Shown in pieces: positions 43,809-53,773 of a stretch of DNA of 64,000 bases; the stretch's first letter is position 1, and each line of letters starts with the position of its first letter. The notes beneath the pieces were generated by a model. The model saw only the letters and a program-made list of their open reading frames with translations, made no database searches and was not told the origin of the DNA. A program made the position numbers and the translations under genes. The stretch comes from JARRNE01 sp963824085 (GTDB lineage: Bacteria; Pseudomonadota; Gammaproteobacteria; Chromatiales; Chromatiaceae): NCBI GenBank assembly GCA_963824085.1, contig CAWGNT010000003.1, forward strand, positions 27,066 to 91,065, written 5' to 3'.

Positions 43809-45293
43809 TCAATGCTCGTAGGCGCCGAGGTCGGGACGCGCACCGCGGGGTTTGCCGTCCAGGTCGGTCGGCGGAGCATCCCGGGAAGCACCGGCGTCGA
43901 TCGCGGGGCTACCCTCCCGCAGATGCAGGTCGACGTCGGGCCAACCGGAAACAAAGCGCGGATCGGCGGCGAGATCGCGCCCGCCGTTCACGCCGGACCA
44001 GACGGAGGTGGCGACCTCCGCTCGAGAGCTAGCACTCTGCAGTTCTTTTAGCCAAGCGGCGGTGCTGCGCCGGGGGGAGGTGGCGACGTCGGTGCGGGAG
44101 AGCTCCCGGGCCCCGGAGGGCGTCTCCCAGAGGATTTCCTCATCCGGCCGGCTCCAGAACAGGTTGTTCCCCTCGCGGAGCCAGCGGACGCCGCGGCCGA
44201 TGTAGATCCCGGTCGGGTCGCCATGTGCGGGACCCCCGTTGAAGGCGAAGATGTTGTTGCGCAGGATGAGCCGTGTGGACGCGGACACGCCCGTGTCGTC
44301 GCTGGGATACGCCGCGACCAGGGCGTAGTTGCGCCCTCCGAACCCGGCCGCGTACATGTTGTAGGCGACGGTGTTGTTCGCCAGCTCGTAGGTGCCGGGC
44401 AGCTCGCCGATCACCACGGCGGTATCGCCCTGGCCCCAGATGGCGTTGTTCTCCATGCGACCGCCGGCCGACAGCTTGATGCCGTTGAGGTGGTTGCGCA
44501 CCACGCGGTTGCGTCGCACGAGGATGCCATACACGTTCCCGTTCCGATCGCGCGAGTTGAGGTCGATGCCGTCACCGCCGTTGTCGTGGATGAAGCAGTC
44601 CTCCACCAGGATCTCCTGACCACGCTCAACTGCCAGTCCATCTGCACCGAAGGAGTCCTCGCCGGCGAGGCCGGCGCCGGTGATCTCCAGATCGCGAAAG
44701 ATCATCCGGTCGCAGGGCCCGGGGGTGCAGTCCACAGCCGTGTAGAGGGCATCCCGGATCAGACTGTGCGCCAGTACGATGTCGGAGACGGGCCCGTCCT
44801 GCGGTTCCTGGCCCGAGTCCCCCCACGTCAGGCGCACGCCCGCCTCGCCCCCGATCACGGTCAGGTGGGTCAGCTCGATGTGCCTATTGGAGCCGTGCAG
44901 CGTGATCCCCCAGTCGGAGAAACCCCGAACCGTCAGGCGTGTCAGCCGCAGGTGCGAGATGCCCGGTCGAAGCTCCAGTGCTCCCTGCACCGTGGCCGTC
45001 CCGTCCTCCGGGCCGGCGAAGAGGATCGGCGAACCGGGCTTGCCCGAGATGCCATAGGCGACGCCGCCGGGGTAGGTACCAGCGTGGATGAGAACCTTGC
45101 TCCCGGCGCCGGCCGTGTCCGCCGCGTGCTGCACCGTCCGCCAGGGTTGCTCCATGGAGCCTGGTCCGGCGTCGTCGCCGGCGGGGTCAACGTGGAAAAC
45201 GGCCGCTTCCGGCGTCTGCCCCTCGCCCGCCGGCGCAACGGCGGCTTCGAAGCTCGACAGCAAAAGTAGCGCGATCCAGGGCTGCATGCGCAT
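43809..45293 (-). CDS. Exported right-handed parallel beta-helix protein
   Basis: About 494 residues from ATG 45293 (GGGGGA upstream; ATG 45287 is an alternative). The signal peptide is 'MRMQPWIALLLLSSFEAAVA'. 'VFHVDPAGDDAGPGSMEQPW' then 'RTVQHAADTAGAGSKVLIHA' and 'GTYPGGVAYGISGKPG' is the classical N-terminal cap of pectate-lyase-like/DUF1565 proteins, followed by coils such as 'NNGGDGIDLNSRDRNGNVYG' and 'NHLNGIKLSAGGRMENNAIW'. The end 'REGSPAIDAGASRDAPPTDL', 'DGKPRGARPDLGAYEH' is the usual closing 'choice-of-anchor' motif. It may bind or cleave extracellular polysaccharide. A stretch near residues 410-440 contains a doubled '(D/E)VATS' segment, coded by two GGAGGTGGCGAC boxes (44004 and 44080). 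Confidence 0.88.
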   Translation of the reverse strand: MRMQPWIALLLLSSFEAAVAPAGEGQTPEAAVFHVDPAGDDAGPGSMEQPWRTVQHAADTAGAGSKVLIHAGTYPGGVAYGISGKPGSPILFAGPEDGTATVQGALELRPGISHLRLTRLTVRGFSDWGITLHGSNRHIELTHLTVIGGEAGVRLTWGDSGQEPQDGPVSDIVLAHSLIRDALYTAVDCTPGPCDRMIFRDLEITGAGLAGEDSFGADGLAVERGQEILVEDCFIHDNGGDGIDLNSRDRNGNVYGILVRRNRVVRNHLNGIKLSAGGRMENNAIWGQGDTAVVIGELPGTYELANNTVAYNMYAAGFGGRNYALVAAYPSDDTGVSASTRLILRNNIFAFNGGPAHGDPTGIYIGRGVRWLREGNNLFWSRPDEEILWETPSGARELSRTDVATSPRRSTAAWLKELQSASSRAEVATSVWSGVNGGRDLAADPRFVSGWPDVDLHLREGSPAIDAGASRDAPPTDLDGKPRGARPDLGAYEH

Positions 45294-46415
45294 ATCTGGG
45301 GTCCCCCGTCGCCAGGCGGTCCGGCAGGCCTGGTTGGCACGACCCGGCGACCGCTCCGCGGCAGGCTGTGATGAGTACCTCGGCTCCATTCCACCGGCGG
45401 CCGTCCCGGCCTGTCAATCCCCTGAACGCGTTGGTCATAACGGGGATGTCGAGACCATCTCGGTCCGGTGCCGAACATGGCAGACCCAACCGTGTCGGCG
45501 ACCATGATTGACATTGCCAGAGCACTGTCACGACTTCGGCGTGGCGACTCTGCGTCGGCAAGCACCTCGACCCGCCTGGTCCCTCGAGGCTCACCAATTC
45601 CCTGCGGGCGGGGCTCGAGGAGCGGAAGGTTGCGATGGCTCGTTCGGTTCGCACGCGGGCAATCAGATCCTGGGGTTAACGATCAAGCGATGTTCCGCGC
45701 AGAGTGCACCTTTCTGTGAAGATCAACAGTCCCATGCCCGAGGAGGCTGGCGGATCTCTCCGGCGAACTCGAACTCCTTGTCCTTCTGGACGACCCGGCG
45801 ACCAACGCATCAGGGCGATCGGTCGCGGATCGGCTGGCCCGCCGCTGCGGGTAGGAACCCGCTCGACCGCCGCGGGTTCAGTTCCGACGGCACCGACAAC
45901 GTGCCCTTGACGCCCGCAATCGGCCAAAACCTGCCGCCAAGTCGAGTCGCTCCAGCGGCAGGTAAACGCTGAAACCGGACGCCCGATCTTCTGCCACGAA
46001 TCGGGCTAAGACGCTCCAAATTCGCGGAATCGCATGCGGTCCGGAACGGCCGCATACGGGCAAAAAGCAGTCGTTGCGATTCAACCTAGGATCGTCGGCT
46101 CCCAATTCACGAACAAATTGCGGGCTGCCGCAGCCGCCGCGAGGTGCGATGGCGTGCGGCCCGACTTACGGAAGCTGGAAAAAGGCGTCTTACGATTGTC
46201 TGAGGATAAACGTCAAAAAGACCAACAAATAGGTTGGCAGAACAATTGTCGCAAGCCGATTGCCGACAATAACAGCACGACACGATGGCAGCGGCACTCG
46301 TCGTTCCGATGATGTCCTGCTCTATGGAGATATGACGAAACGGACGGCCAGCCCTTGCCAATGTCTCATCGGCTCCCGCCTCGCCTTAACATCCGCCTGT
46401 ACAGCGGCGAAGCGT
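45294..46415. other. ~1.1-kb stretch without a supported gene
   Basis: All frames are short, overlapping and lack motifs. GC is slightly lower near 46170-46300 (AAACGTCAAAAAGACCAACA and AACAATTGTCGC). It may hold the 3' region or remnants of a gene once linked with the caspase-nSTAND gene, but I cannot identify any. Confidence 0.5.
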
Positions 46416-49400
46416 TTACTCGATGAAGTACCGCCTCCGTTCGTCAGCGGTAAGTCTCCTCGGAGCTATCATCCTCGCGTGATCAACAAGGTCCTGGCCG
46501 GCAGGAAGCGCTCGCCAAACTCTCACAGAACGATCGTGGGATGCTGTGACGATGCGCTTACCATTCGGACTGAAAGCGACTGAGTTGACACTGTCCTTGT
46601 GATTCTTTAGCACTGCTAACTCCTCGCTCTTGTCGGTGTCCCAGAGTCGCGCTGTGCAGTCAGCGGAAGCGGTGACGAGCCGCTTGCCATCAGGACTGAA
46701 AGCAGCTGAATAGACGACGCCCTCATGCCCTCCAAGCTCGGCCTGCACCCGACGGTGAGCTGTATCCCAGAGTCTTATTGTACTGTCGTTGGATACAGTG
46801 GCGAATTGACGCCCGTTCGGGCTGAAAACAGCGGCATTGATCCCCGTCTGGTGCGCTTTCAATAACTCACATGTGGGTTTCGCCAGCATTTCCCAAAAGC
46901 GTACTTTGCCTTCCTGAGAAGCGGTGACCACAAACCGACCATCGGGGCTGAACCCGGCATAGCTAACGCCGCCGCGGTGTCCTGCAAGCGAGACGATCGG
47001 CGTTCCGTCTTCGGCGTCCCACACGCGGGCCGTTCCGTCCCAGGAAGCCGTCACGATGAGACGACCGTCTGGACTATATGCTGCCGTAAAGACGGAGTCC
47101 TCGTGGTAATTGAGGATCTTGAGCAGACAGCCATTCTCGACGTTCCATATCCGCGCCGTACCATCACGGGACGCCGTCACGAGGCACTGCCCGTCCGGAC
47201 TAAACGCGACGCAGTAGACGCTGCTCCGGTGACCTTCGAATGCATTCAGTACTTCGCCCGTCTCTGCGTCCCAAAGGTACGCCATGCGGTCTTGGGACCC
47301 GGTTGCTATTCGTCTGCCATCCGGGTGAAACGCGACGGCGTACACGCCGCTTTGATGTCCCCATAGGATCCCGAGCTGCTCCCTTTCGTCAATTTCCCAA
47401 ACGCGAAGCGAGCTATCCTGCGATACCGCTGCTACCCTGCCGTGTACCGGATCAAAGGTCGCGGCGTTTATGCGATCCTTTGCTCCAGTCAGCACCGTCA
47501 GCAGTTCACCTCTGCCCGTCTCCCAAAGGCGAGTCGTACCGTCTTGACCGGCAGTTATCAGCAGCCGACCATCAGGGTGGAACTTCGCATCGAAAATGCC
47601 CCCATCATGCCCAGCGAGGACGGCCAACGCCTTCCTGGTCCCGCGCTCCCAGAGTCGTGCAGTTCCATCTTGTGATGCGGTCACGATTCGGTGGCCGCTC
47701 GGACTAAAGGCTGCCACGTTTATACTATCTTGATGACCCTTGAAGAGAGCCACTTCCGCGCCTCCAGCGGTTGCCCACAATCGCGCCGTACCATCAGCCG
47801 ATGCGCTCAACAACTCCTCACCCTCTGGGGCGAACGCTATTGTAAAAACACTATCGGCGTGGCCGCGCAATACTGCCAGACAGTCCCCAGTGTCCGCTGC
47901 CCAAAGCCGCACTGTGCGGTCTTTTGATGCTGTGGCGACAAGTTGGTCATTCGGGCTGAAAGCGGCGGCGAACACGACGCCACTGTGACCTTCCAGGACT
48001 GTTCGGGCGCCCAGTCGATTGACGTCCCAGATCCGGGCCGTGCAGTCGCTGGACGCTGTCAGTAAGCGACCGCCGTCGGCGCTGAATGCGCATGCATTGA
48101 TGCTGTACTCATGCTGGTCTAAGACCGCGAGAAGGCTCCAGGTGTGGGTATCCCACAAGCGCGCGGTTGCATCGAAAGACGACGTGACGAGGCGCCGCCC
48201 GTCTGGACTGAACACGGCACAATCCACCCCATCGGCGTGCCCAGTGAGGCAACTCAGCACAGTGCCCGTCGCAAGCTCCCACACGAGCGACGATCCGTTG
48301 TTGCACGTGGTCACTAACCACCGTCCGTCGGGGCTAAATGCCGCATCGATCAAGCCCCCTTGGGGGCCGTGAAGATCCATGTGACGCTGAAGATTTACGG
48401 CAGACCTGTAGAGTTCTTTGTAGGCCTGCGCAACGAATGGACGTTCTGTGCTTCCCAGATCTCGGGGGAGGGCCTCGAGCGCGAGTAGGAGCCCCGCGCA
48501 GTAGTCGTACCGATCGTTCTGCTGCCGAGCCAAGTCCGCCAAGAATAGCGACTGCATCCGCAACGCGCGGTTTCGTTGCTCATCAAGTGCCTGCCGCTGG
48601 CTGTCGCGAATCCGCTCTTCTTCCGAGCGTTGGGCGACACTCGCGGCGATGAACCCTGTTTCGGCGCCGGACAATGCGCTTTGGTACTCTGCGGAACGCG
48701 CTTCCGCTTCCAGCAACCGCGCGCCGCGCAGCAGCAGCTCCTTATCCGCCTTTTGTGTCCATTCTAAGGCAGCCTCTCTTAGGCGCAATCGCCAAAGCTG
48801 AAAGTCCCGGTTTTCGTCTATCCACCGTCTCAGTCTCGGCCAGCTCCTGATAAGCGACTCATGCGCCACATCGACGACGTCGACCTCAGCAGTAAGGGTC
48901 TGTGAGCCCGCCTGCACCTTGCCCTTTACCAGCAGTCTGGCCTCGGTGAGCTTCTCCAGCGTGCTTTCAGTAACTGCTGGTGACCGTTGCGTGGCGAGTA
49001 GCGCCCCTTTGGGTTGCCGGCGACGGGTGTCCTCGGTCCCCTCGCCAAGTTGCGTAAGCTCGAGAAAGATCCATTTCGCAGCCTGCTGCTCCTCCGGCGA
49101 GAGGTTTCCGTACACTGCCTCTGCGCGCTGCTCCAACGCGCCCTGCACACCGCCGAGACGAACATACTCTTTGAGGGTCAACCTTCCATGCGCATGGCAC
49201 CGTTTCCACAGCTCAGTCAACGTGTACTCCAACAGGGGCAAATTGGCGGGCTCCCGGTGGAGCGCGGCGATGACCTCGGAGACGAGGTCTTCGTCAACCG
49301 CAAGCCCTACCTTGTGTGCTGGCTCTACCACAGCCGCGCGCAGTTCCCGGGTGCTCATCGGTAAGACGGTAATCAGACTGTCCTGGATACGCTGGGCCAA

Positions 49401-50711
49401 ACCCGCATAGGCCCGCTCAGCGCACTTACTGAAAAAATCCGCGCGCAGCGTAACGACAACGGTCAGCCGGCTAGCCGTCGTCTCCAGTGCACCCAACAGA
49501 CAACCGAGGAATCCTTCACGTTCAGCTTCATCCTGGCAGCGGGTAAACACTTCCTCGAACTGGTCTATGACCAGAATCAGCCGCCCATCGCCGACAACGC
49601 AGTCAACGATGGAGCTTAATGAATCGCCTGAACCGGTCTCGAGCAAGGCGGCCAGATCGCCTAGCCTGGTCCGAGGGCTATGCCGAAAGACCTCCACCAA
49701 GGACTCCAGCGGGTGTTCTCCCGGTAACATGACCGCGAGGGGCCAGGTGTAGCTGCCTGCGAGACGCTGGCCGCGTTTGAGCTGATGCAACAAGCCCGCT
49801 CTCACCACGGAAGACTTTCCGCTGCCGGAAACGCCAGTGACAGCAGCGAAGTTGCCTGATCGAATCCGCTCCAACAATTGATCGACCAAGCTGTTGCGGC
49901 CGAAGAAATATTCCGGGTCCGTCTCGTTGCAATCAAAGAACTCCAGGCCTTTATAAGGGCATATGTCCGAGCGCTTAGACGCTTGAACCTCAGCGACTGG
50001 CATTCTTGTGAGTGCTATGGGCTCGCCGGAGTTGTTACAGACAGGATGCTGGCTTTCCTTCGCGAGCGCCTTGTTAACTGAATCAGCAAGGGTAAACTGC
50101 GTCACACGACCGTCCGCCTGGTGTTCCGGAGCTAAACCCTGGAGCAGTGCTCCAGTAAGGACTCCGTGGGCTCCCTCGATCTGCTCGTAAGCGGCTTCGA
50201 ACGAGCGAGACGCGGCAATGAAGCAGCGATTCAATCCTCCAGGGTCTGCCGTGCTGAGATTCAGGAACTCACCGCTGTAACAACAGTCGAGCCATACGAT
50301 CTGCGAGCGGACTGGGCTATTCTTCAAAAGGCGCTGCAGCCAGGAGAGTGACAGTCCCCACCGCTCGGCGCCCGGATCGGAGTCTGATGCTGCCAGATAG
50401 CCCTCTTGGAGCCCAATCTGTTCGCGCAAGCCATGGCCCGCGAAGAAAAAGAGGGCAACGTCCGGAAAATCCTGGCCCGCAGGCCTAGCCAAGTCCGCCA
50501 GCGCCTTTTTCAACGCAGCGGTACTCACGTCCCTAGTGGGATCGACTATCAGTCGTCCTTCGCGGGTTATCCCCTCAGGCAGCCTGGTTATCTTGAACTC
50601 GCCGTAGGTTTCCAAGAGCTGGGCAATGGCCTCCGCGTCGTCCGCTGGTTTCCCCAATTGCTCGAGCTTGCGGTATCGATTGATCCCCACGACCAAGGCA
50701 TGGCGTCCCAT
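46416..50711 (-). CDS. Caspase-like protease - nSTAND ATPase - WD40 protein
   Basis: A 1431-residue protein from ATG 50711 (GGGGGGAC upstream). Domains: caspase/peptidase C14 (1-250) with 'GRHALVVGINRY', catalytic His93 in 'FFFAGHGLRE' and Cys144 in 'VWLDCCYSGEF'; nSTAND1-type ATPase (about 252-640) beginning 'CPYKGLEFFDCNETDPEYFF', Walker A 'GVSGSGKSS' (293-301), Walker B 'LILVIDQFEEVF' (about 379-390) and a winged-helix part 'VAHESLIRSWPRLRRW'; a helical linker; and fifteen WD40 repeats (about 778-1410) such as 'DSVNSVAFSPNGKRIVTASH'. STAND proteins stay inactive until a ligand binds the repeats, then oligomerise with ATP. Here that would activate the protease, as in conflict or cell-death systems. 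It is divergent from a Trypco1-like gene (50786). All catalytic residues are intact. Confidence 0.93.
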   Translation of the reverse strand: MGRHALVVGINRYRKLEQLGKPADDAEAIAQLLETYGEFKITRLPEGITREGRLIVDPTRDVSTAALKKALADLARPAGQDFPDVALFFFAGHGLREQIGLQEGYLAASDSDPGAERWGLSLSWLQRLLKNSPVRSQIVWLDCCYSGEFLNLSTADPGGLNRCFIAASRSFEAAYEQIEGAHGVLTGALLQGLAPEHQADGRVTQFTLADSVNKALAKESQHPVCNNSGEPIALTRMPVAEVQASKRSDICPYKGLEFFDCNETDPEYFFGRNSLVDQLLERIRSGNFAAVTGVSGSGKSSVVRAGLLHQLKRGQRLAGSYTWPLAVMLPGEHPLESLVEVFRHSPRTRLGDLAALLETGSGDSLSSIVDCVVGDGRLILVIDQFEEVFTRCQDEAEREGFLGCLLGALETTASRLTVVVTLRADFFSKCAERAYAGLAQRIQDSLITVLPMSTRELRAAVVEPAHKVGLAVDEDLVSEVIAALHREPANLPLLEYTLTELWKRCHAHGRLTLKEYVRLGGVQGALEQRAEAVYGNLSPEEQQAAKWIFLELTQLGEGTEDTRRRQPKGALLATQRSPAVTESTLEKLTEARLLVKGKVQAGSQTLTAEVDVVDVAHESLIRSWPRLRRWIDENRDFQLWRLRLREAALEWTQKADKELLLRGARLLEAEARSAEYQSALSGAETGFIAASVAQRSEEERIRDSQRQALDEQRNRALRMQSLFLADLARQQNDRYDYCAGLLLALEALPRDLGSTERPFVAQAYKELYRSAVNLQRHMDLHGPQGGLIDAAFSPDGRWLVTTCNNGSSLVWELATGTVLSCLTGHADGVDCAVFSPDGRRLVTSSFDATARLWDTHTWSLLAVLDQHEYSINACAFSADGGRLLTASSDCTARIWDVNRLGARTVLEGHSGVVFAAAFSPNDQLVATASKDRTVRLWAADTGDCLAVLRGHADSVFTIAFAPEGEELLSASADGTARLWATAGGAEVALFKGHQDSINVAAFSPSGHRIVTASQDGTARLWERGTRKALAVLAGHDGGIFDAKFHPDGRLLITAGQDGTTRLWETGRGELLTVLTGAKDRINAATFDPVHGRVAAVSQDSSLRVWEIDEREQLGILWGHQSGVYAVAFHPDGRRIATGSQDRMAYLWDAETGEVLNAFEGHRSSVYCVAFSPDGQCLVTASRDGTARIWNVENGCLLKILNYHEDSVFTAAYSPDGRLIVTASWDGTARVWDAEDGTPIVSLAGHRGGVSYAGFSPDGRFVVTASQEGKVRFWEMLAKPTCELLKAHQTGINAAVFSPNGRQFATVSNDSTIRLWDTAHRRVQAELGGHEGVVYSAAFSPDGKRLVTASADCTARLWDTDKSEELAVLKNHKDSVNSVAFSPNGKRIVTASHDRSVRVWRALPAGQDLVDHARMIAPRRLTADERRRYFIE

Positions 50712-50785
50712 AGGCGTTTGTCCCCCCGAGAAGATTTTGCTAATTTCTGGGGAATGTCCCACTGTCTATTGGAGAAACCGAGCTT

Positions 50786-51154
50786 ATGAAAACTAGGCTT
50801 ATTGCTGTTGAAATTGCGGAAGACGAAGTGATATATCTGGAGGCAGATGACGATGTGGAGGCGCCGCGGCTGGAAAGTCACGATACTGCCGCACCAATCC
50901 GTTCTGCACGCGGGGGCGCGCTCGATACGGCGGTAAAAGGCTTTGACATGATCGAAGGCTCAATTCGCACGTTCATTCGACGGACCATGGGTGCGTTCCA
51001 GGAGATGGCTGGTGCCAACGTCGACAGAGTCACCCTCGAGTTCGGTATCAATGTCAGTGGGGAGGCCGGGATACCCTATATCACAAGAGGGAAAGGCGAG
51101 GGAAACCTCCGGATTAAGGTCGAGTGCTCCTTCGCGGGCGATAAACAAGGCTAG
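50786..51154 (+). CDS. Trypco1-like (trypsin-co-occurring domain 1) protein
   Basis: A 122-residue protein from ATG 50786 with GGAG upstream. After a strand-rich start ('MKTRLIAVEIAEDEVIYLEA') it has a helix 'GALDTAVKGFDMIEGSIRTF' and ends 'DRVTLEFGINVSGEAGIPYI', 'TRGKGEGNLRIKVECSF'. This is the pattern of the trypsin-co-occurring domain 1 (CU044_2847-like) described in Aravind-group analyses of NTP-dependent conflict systems: a 'D.V.leFG.kls.eaG..iak...eanf.V.l.w' C-terminus. Such proteins pair with trypsin or caspase proteases and STAND ATPases. The divergent caspase-nSTAND-WD40 gene, 75 bases away, supports this. The precise role (adaptor or sensor) is not known. Confidence 0.72.
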   Translation: MKTRLIAVEIAEDEVIYLEADDDVEAPRLESHDTAAPIRSARGGALDTAVKGFDMIEGSIRTFIRRTMGAFQEMAGANVDRVTLEFGINVSGEAGIPYITRGKGEGNLRIKVECSFAGDKQG

Positions 51155-51432
51155 CCGCGGATCTCGCCTTCCGCCGGCGTGGGACGACGCCCTCGCGCCT
51201 GCGCAACCGCCCTGGTTTGGACCCTTCGTTCGATGGTGGCGTTCGCTTTATGCTGACCGGGCGCGGGTCGATCTCCTATGCTCCGAGAATCGTGCCCCCA
51301 AGAGGTGGCCGGCTGTCGAGTATGCACCAGCGAAAGGCCGAATCGCCGCCGCGATTCGCAACTGAGGCGTGATGTGCACCGGAATCGGGATGTCGCCGTT
51401 TCTGGACGCTCAGATGAGCATCCGGGGACGCG

Positions 51433-51982
51433 TTATCCGGGCTCTGATCCTCCACCGGGAGCGGCGGCGGGGGGCGCGTACCACTGATCCTTCGGCACAA
51501 TCTTGGGAGCGGGCGGATCGCTCACGTAGGCGGACGTCATGATCGCCACCCCATGTTCGTTGAACACGTCCAGGATGTTCTGATGCAGCGCGGTCTACAG
51601 CTGCATCATACTCTTCGGATTCTCGCAGTAAGCATTGATCTCGTAGGTCACTGCGAAGTCCCCCAACCCCTTCTGCAGCACGAAGGGCGCCGGCATCGAT
51701 TTCCGCGCGGTCCTGCTTTTCCACCCGGGTGACGTCCCCGGCGGCGATGCGCTCGTCCTCGGCGACGGCGATGATACGGCGCGCGATCTGCTCCGCCCGG
51801 CGGCGCGCAGGGAAGGCTGCCACCCCCCGCACACGGATGCCGTCCAAGCGCAGTCGCGGCGGCTCTACCAGGAGCTGCGTGCCGAGATCCTGCGCCGCAA
51901 GGCAAGCCGATCGCCTGCGTCCTGTCGCCTGGCCGAGGCCTGCGAATAGAACGGGGGCTGGCCAGCTTCCCGGCAGCAGCAC
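51433..51982 (-). pseudogene. MscS-family mechanosensitive channel remnant
   Basis: Two pieces are joined. The N-terminal piece, 'RLRLDGIRVRGVAAFPARRR' with 'AEQIARRIIAVAEDERI', resembles the periplasmic domain of YnaI-like MscS proteins. The C-terminal piece, 'PAPFVLQKGLGDFAVTYEIN' with 'AYCENPKSMMQL', a TAG in place of Tyr, then 'TALHQNILDVFNEHGVAIMT' and 'DPPAPKIVPKDQWYAPP', is the MscS C-terminal domain. The pore helices and beta domain between them are missing and the frame shifts at the junction (near 51695). This is a dead deletion product. Confidence 0.78.
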
Positions 51983-52240
51983 CGCGAAGGCGGGATGGGT
52001 TGCGGCCGGTGGCGTAGCGAGTCCGGTTGGGACGCGCCGCGCCGCGTGGGAGCTCCGCCCGCGTGACGGTGTCGACGCAATAGTTGTTCGATTTGCTGAC
52101 GGATCAAGGTTAATGCCGTTTCGCGCTGCCCGTCGTGTTGCCGGGAGCCGGCAGTCGGAAAAACCGCGTAAGCGTCTTCAATGGCGCGCGTCGCTTCCCA
52201 CACCCGTGCGGTGCCGCTCTCCTCTACACCGAGGCCATAG

Positions 52241-53596
52241 TCACGGCTTCTTGCTGACTACCAGCACCCCGTGGACTGGCACGCCGATCTCTCGGCGCAA
52301 GTCGGCGTCCTCCGCCTCCCGAGCCTGCAGACCCGCCCGTTTGAGTGTATTGAGCAAGTAGTCTCCCAGATGGCTGTAACGGCCGTGGGGGTGCAGCTTG
52401 AAGCCGTCCGCCCCCCTCTCCTTGCACAGCTCGAAGCTGGCAATAAGCAGACCGCCTCGCCGCAATCGCTGAGCAATCAGGCTCAGCACGTCGCTAAGAT
52501 CCCCGAAATAGCACAGTGTGTCACCGGCCGCGATCAGGTCGTATTGAGGACCCGCTGCGCTCAGGAACTCCGTCAGCTCGGCCTTGATCAGGTTATCGTA
52601 CAGCCCCGATTCCCTTGCCTTGGCGAGCATTCCTGCCGATAGATCCACGCCAGTCAGGCTGTCGGCGTAGGCACGTAATACAGTCCCACATAGGCCGGTG
52701 CCACAGCCGGCGTCTAGTACACTGAGATCGCCCTGCCCCGCTCCAAGCAGCTGTTGCAGCTTCTCCGCGATCAGCATCGGCACCCGGTAATCCAACCCCG
52801 AGAGCACCTGCTCGAAGGATCCGGCAAAGCGGTCAAATGTCGAACGTACGTAGTCGTCCGAGGCACGTGCGGGAACTGCCTCGCCTTCGCCGAGGTAGGC
52901 CGCCAACATATGGCTGGCGATCGGATTGTTCGGATCCGCCGCATGCCATTCGGTGAGGAGCTGACGCGCCTGGGCAAACTGCCCTGCAGAGTAATAGGCC
53001 ATCGCCAATCCCTGCCGCGTCTGATCGTCCGGCGCCCGCCGATGCACCCACTCCAGCTCCGCGATGGCCTCTTCTACCTTGCCCCGCATCAGCAGCAGCG
53101 TGCCGCGGCTGTAGTGAATGATTTCGCTGTCCGGACAGCGCTCGAGCGATGCCTGGTAGAGCGATTCAGCCTCCCCGTAGCGACCCATCCGACGCAGCGT
53201 GACGCCGAGATTCACGATTGCCGGAACGAACCTCGGGTTCCTCGATAAAGCGTTCTGATAACAGAGCCCCGCCTCCGCGATTCGCCCTTGTGCCAGAAAA
53301 ACGTTGCCGAGGTTGTTGAAGGCATCCACATAGTCGGGCCGAAAGGCGATTGCGGTCGCGATCAGACGTTCCGCCTCCGCGAAGGCGCCACGCTGTAAGT
53401 GCCCCATACCCAGGAAGGTCAGCGCGCTCGCGTTGGTTGGTTGTTCCGCGAGCACCTCCTGATAGATCTGCATGGCCTGCTCGACCTGCCCGGCCTGGTG
53501 CAGCACCACTGCATCGGCGACGCGTTGTTCCACGCGTGCGACGTCGTCTGGGCTCATCTGGGTCAGCACGCGGGTGGGCTTTGCCGACTTGTTCAT
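52241..53596 (-). CDS. TPR-repeat protein with SAM-dependent methyltransferase domain
   Basis: A 451-residue protein from ATG 53596 (GGAG eight bases upstream). Residues 1-220 hold five or six tetratricopeptide repeats ('ALTFLGMGHLQRGAFAEAER', 'DAFNNLGNVFLAQGRIAEAG', 'AIVNLGVTLRRMGRYGEAES'). Residues 240-451 are a class I methyltransferase: 'RSTFDRFAGSFEQVL', motif I 'LSVLDAGCGTGLCGTVL', 'DLSAGMLAKARESGLY', 'YDLIAAGDTLCYFGDL' and 'LRRGGLLIASFELC'. The TPR-methyltransferase pairing with 'FDRFA..F...L..L.Y..P' is a known bacterial type, probably methylating a small molecule or lipid-linked substrate, but no substrate is known. The C-terminus is compact and complete. Confidence 0.88.
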   Translation of the reverse strand: MNKSAKPTRVLTQMSPDDVARVEQRVADAVVLHQAGQVEQAMQIYQEVLAEQPTNASALTFLGMGHLQRGAFAEAERLIATAIAFRPDYVDAFNNLGNVFLAQGRIAEAGLCYQNALSRNPRFVPAIVNLGVTLRRMGRYGEAESLYQASLERCPDSEIIHYSRGTLLLMRGKVEEAIAELEWVHRRAPDDQTRQGLAMAYYSAGQFAQARQLLTEWHAADPNNPIASHMLAAYLGEGEAVPARASDDYVRSTFDRFAGSFEQVLSGLDYRVPMLIAEKLQQLLGAGQGDLSVLDAGCGTGLCGTVLRAYADSLTGVDLSAGMLAKARESGLYDNLIKAELTEFLSAAGPQYDLIAAGDTLCYFGDLSDVLSLIAQRLRRGGLLIASFELCKERGADGFKLHPHGRYSHLGDYLLNTLKRAGLQAREAEDADLRREIGVPVHGVLVVSKKP

Positions 53597-53773
53597 TGTT
53601 TCGGCTCCAGTCACTTCGGCCCTCCTCGATCCGCAAACGGCTCGCTCGATCGCTGCCGTGGTGCACCGCTCCCTCGCAGGCGGGCTGACAGCACGATGAT
53701 CGGCTCAGCGCCGCGGGTAACCACCATCCGTCACCGGCCCATCACGGGTCACACGGCAAACACTCCAACAGCA

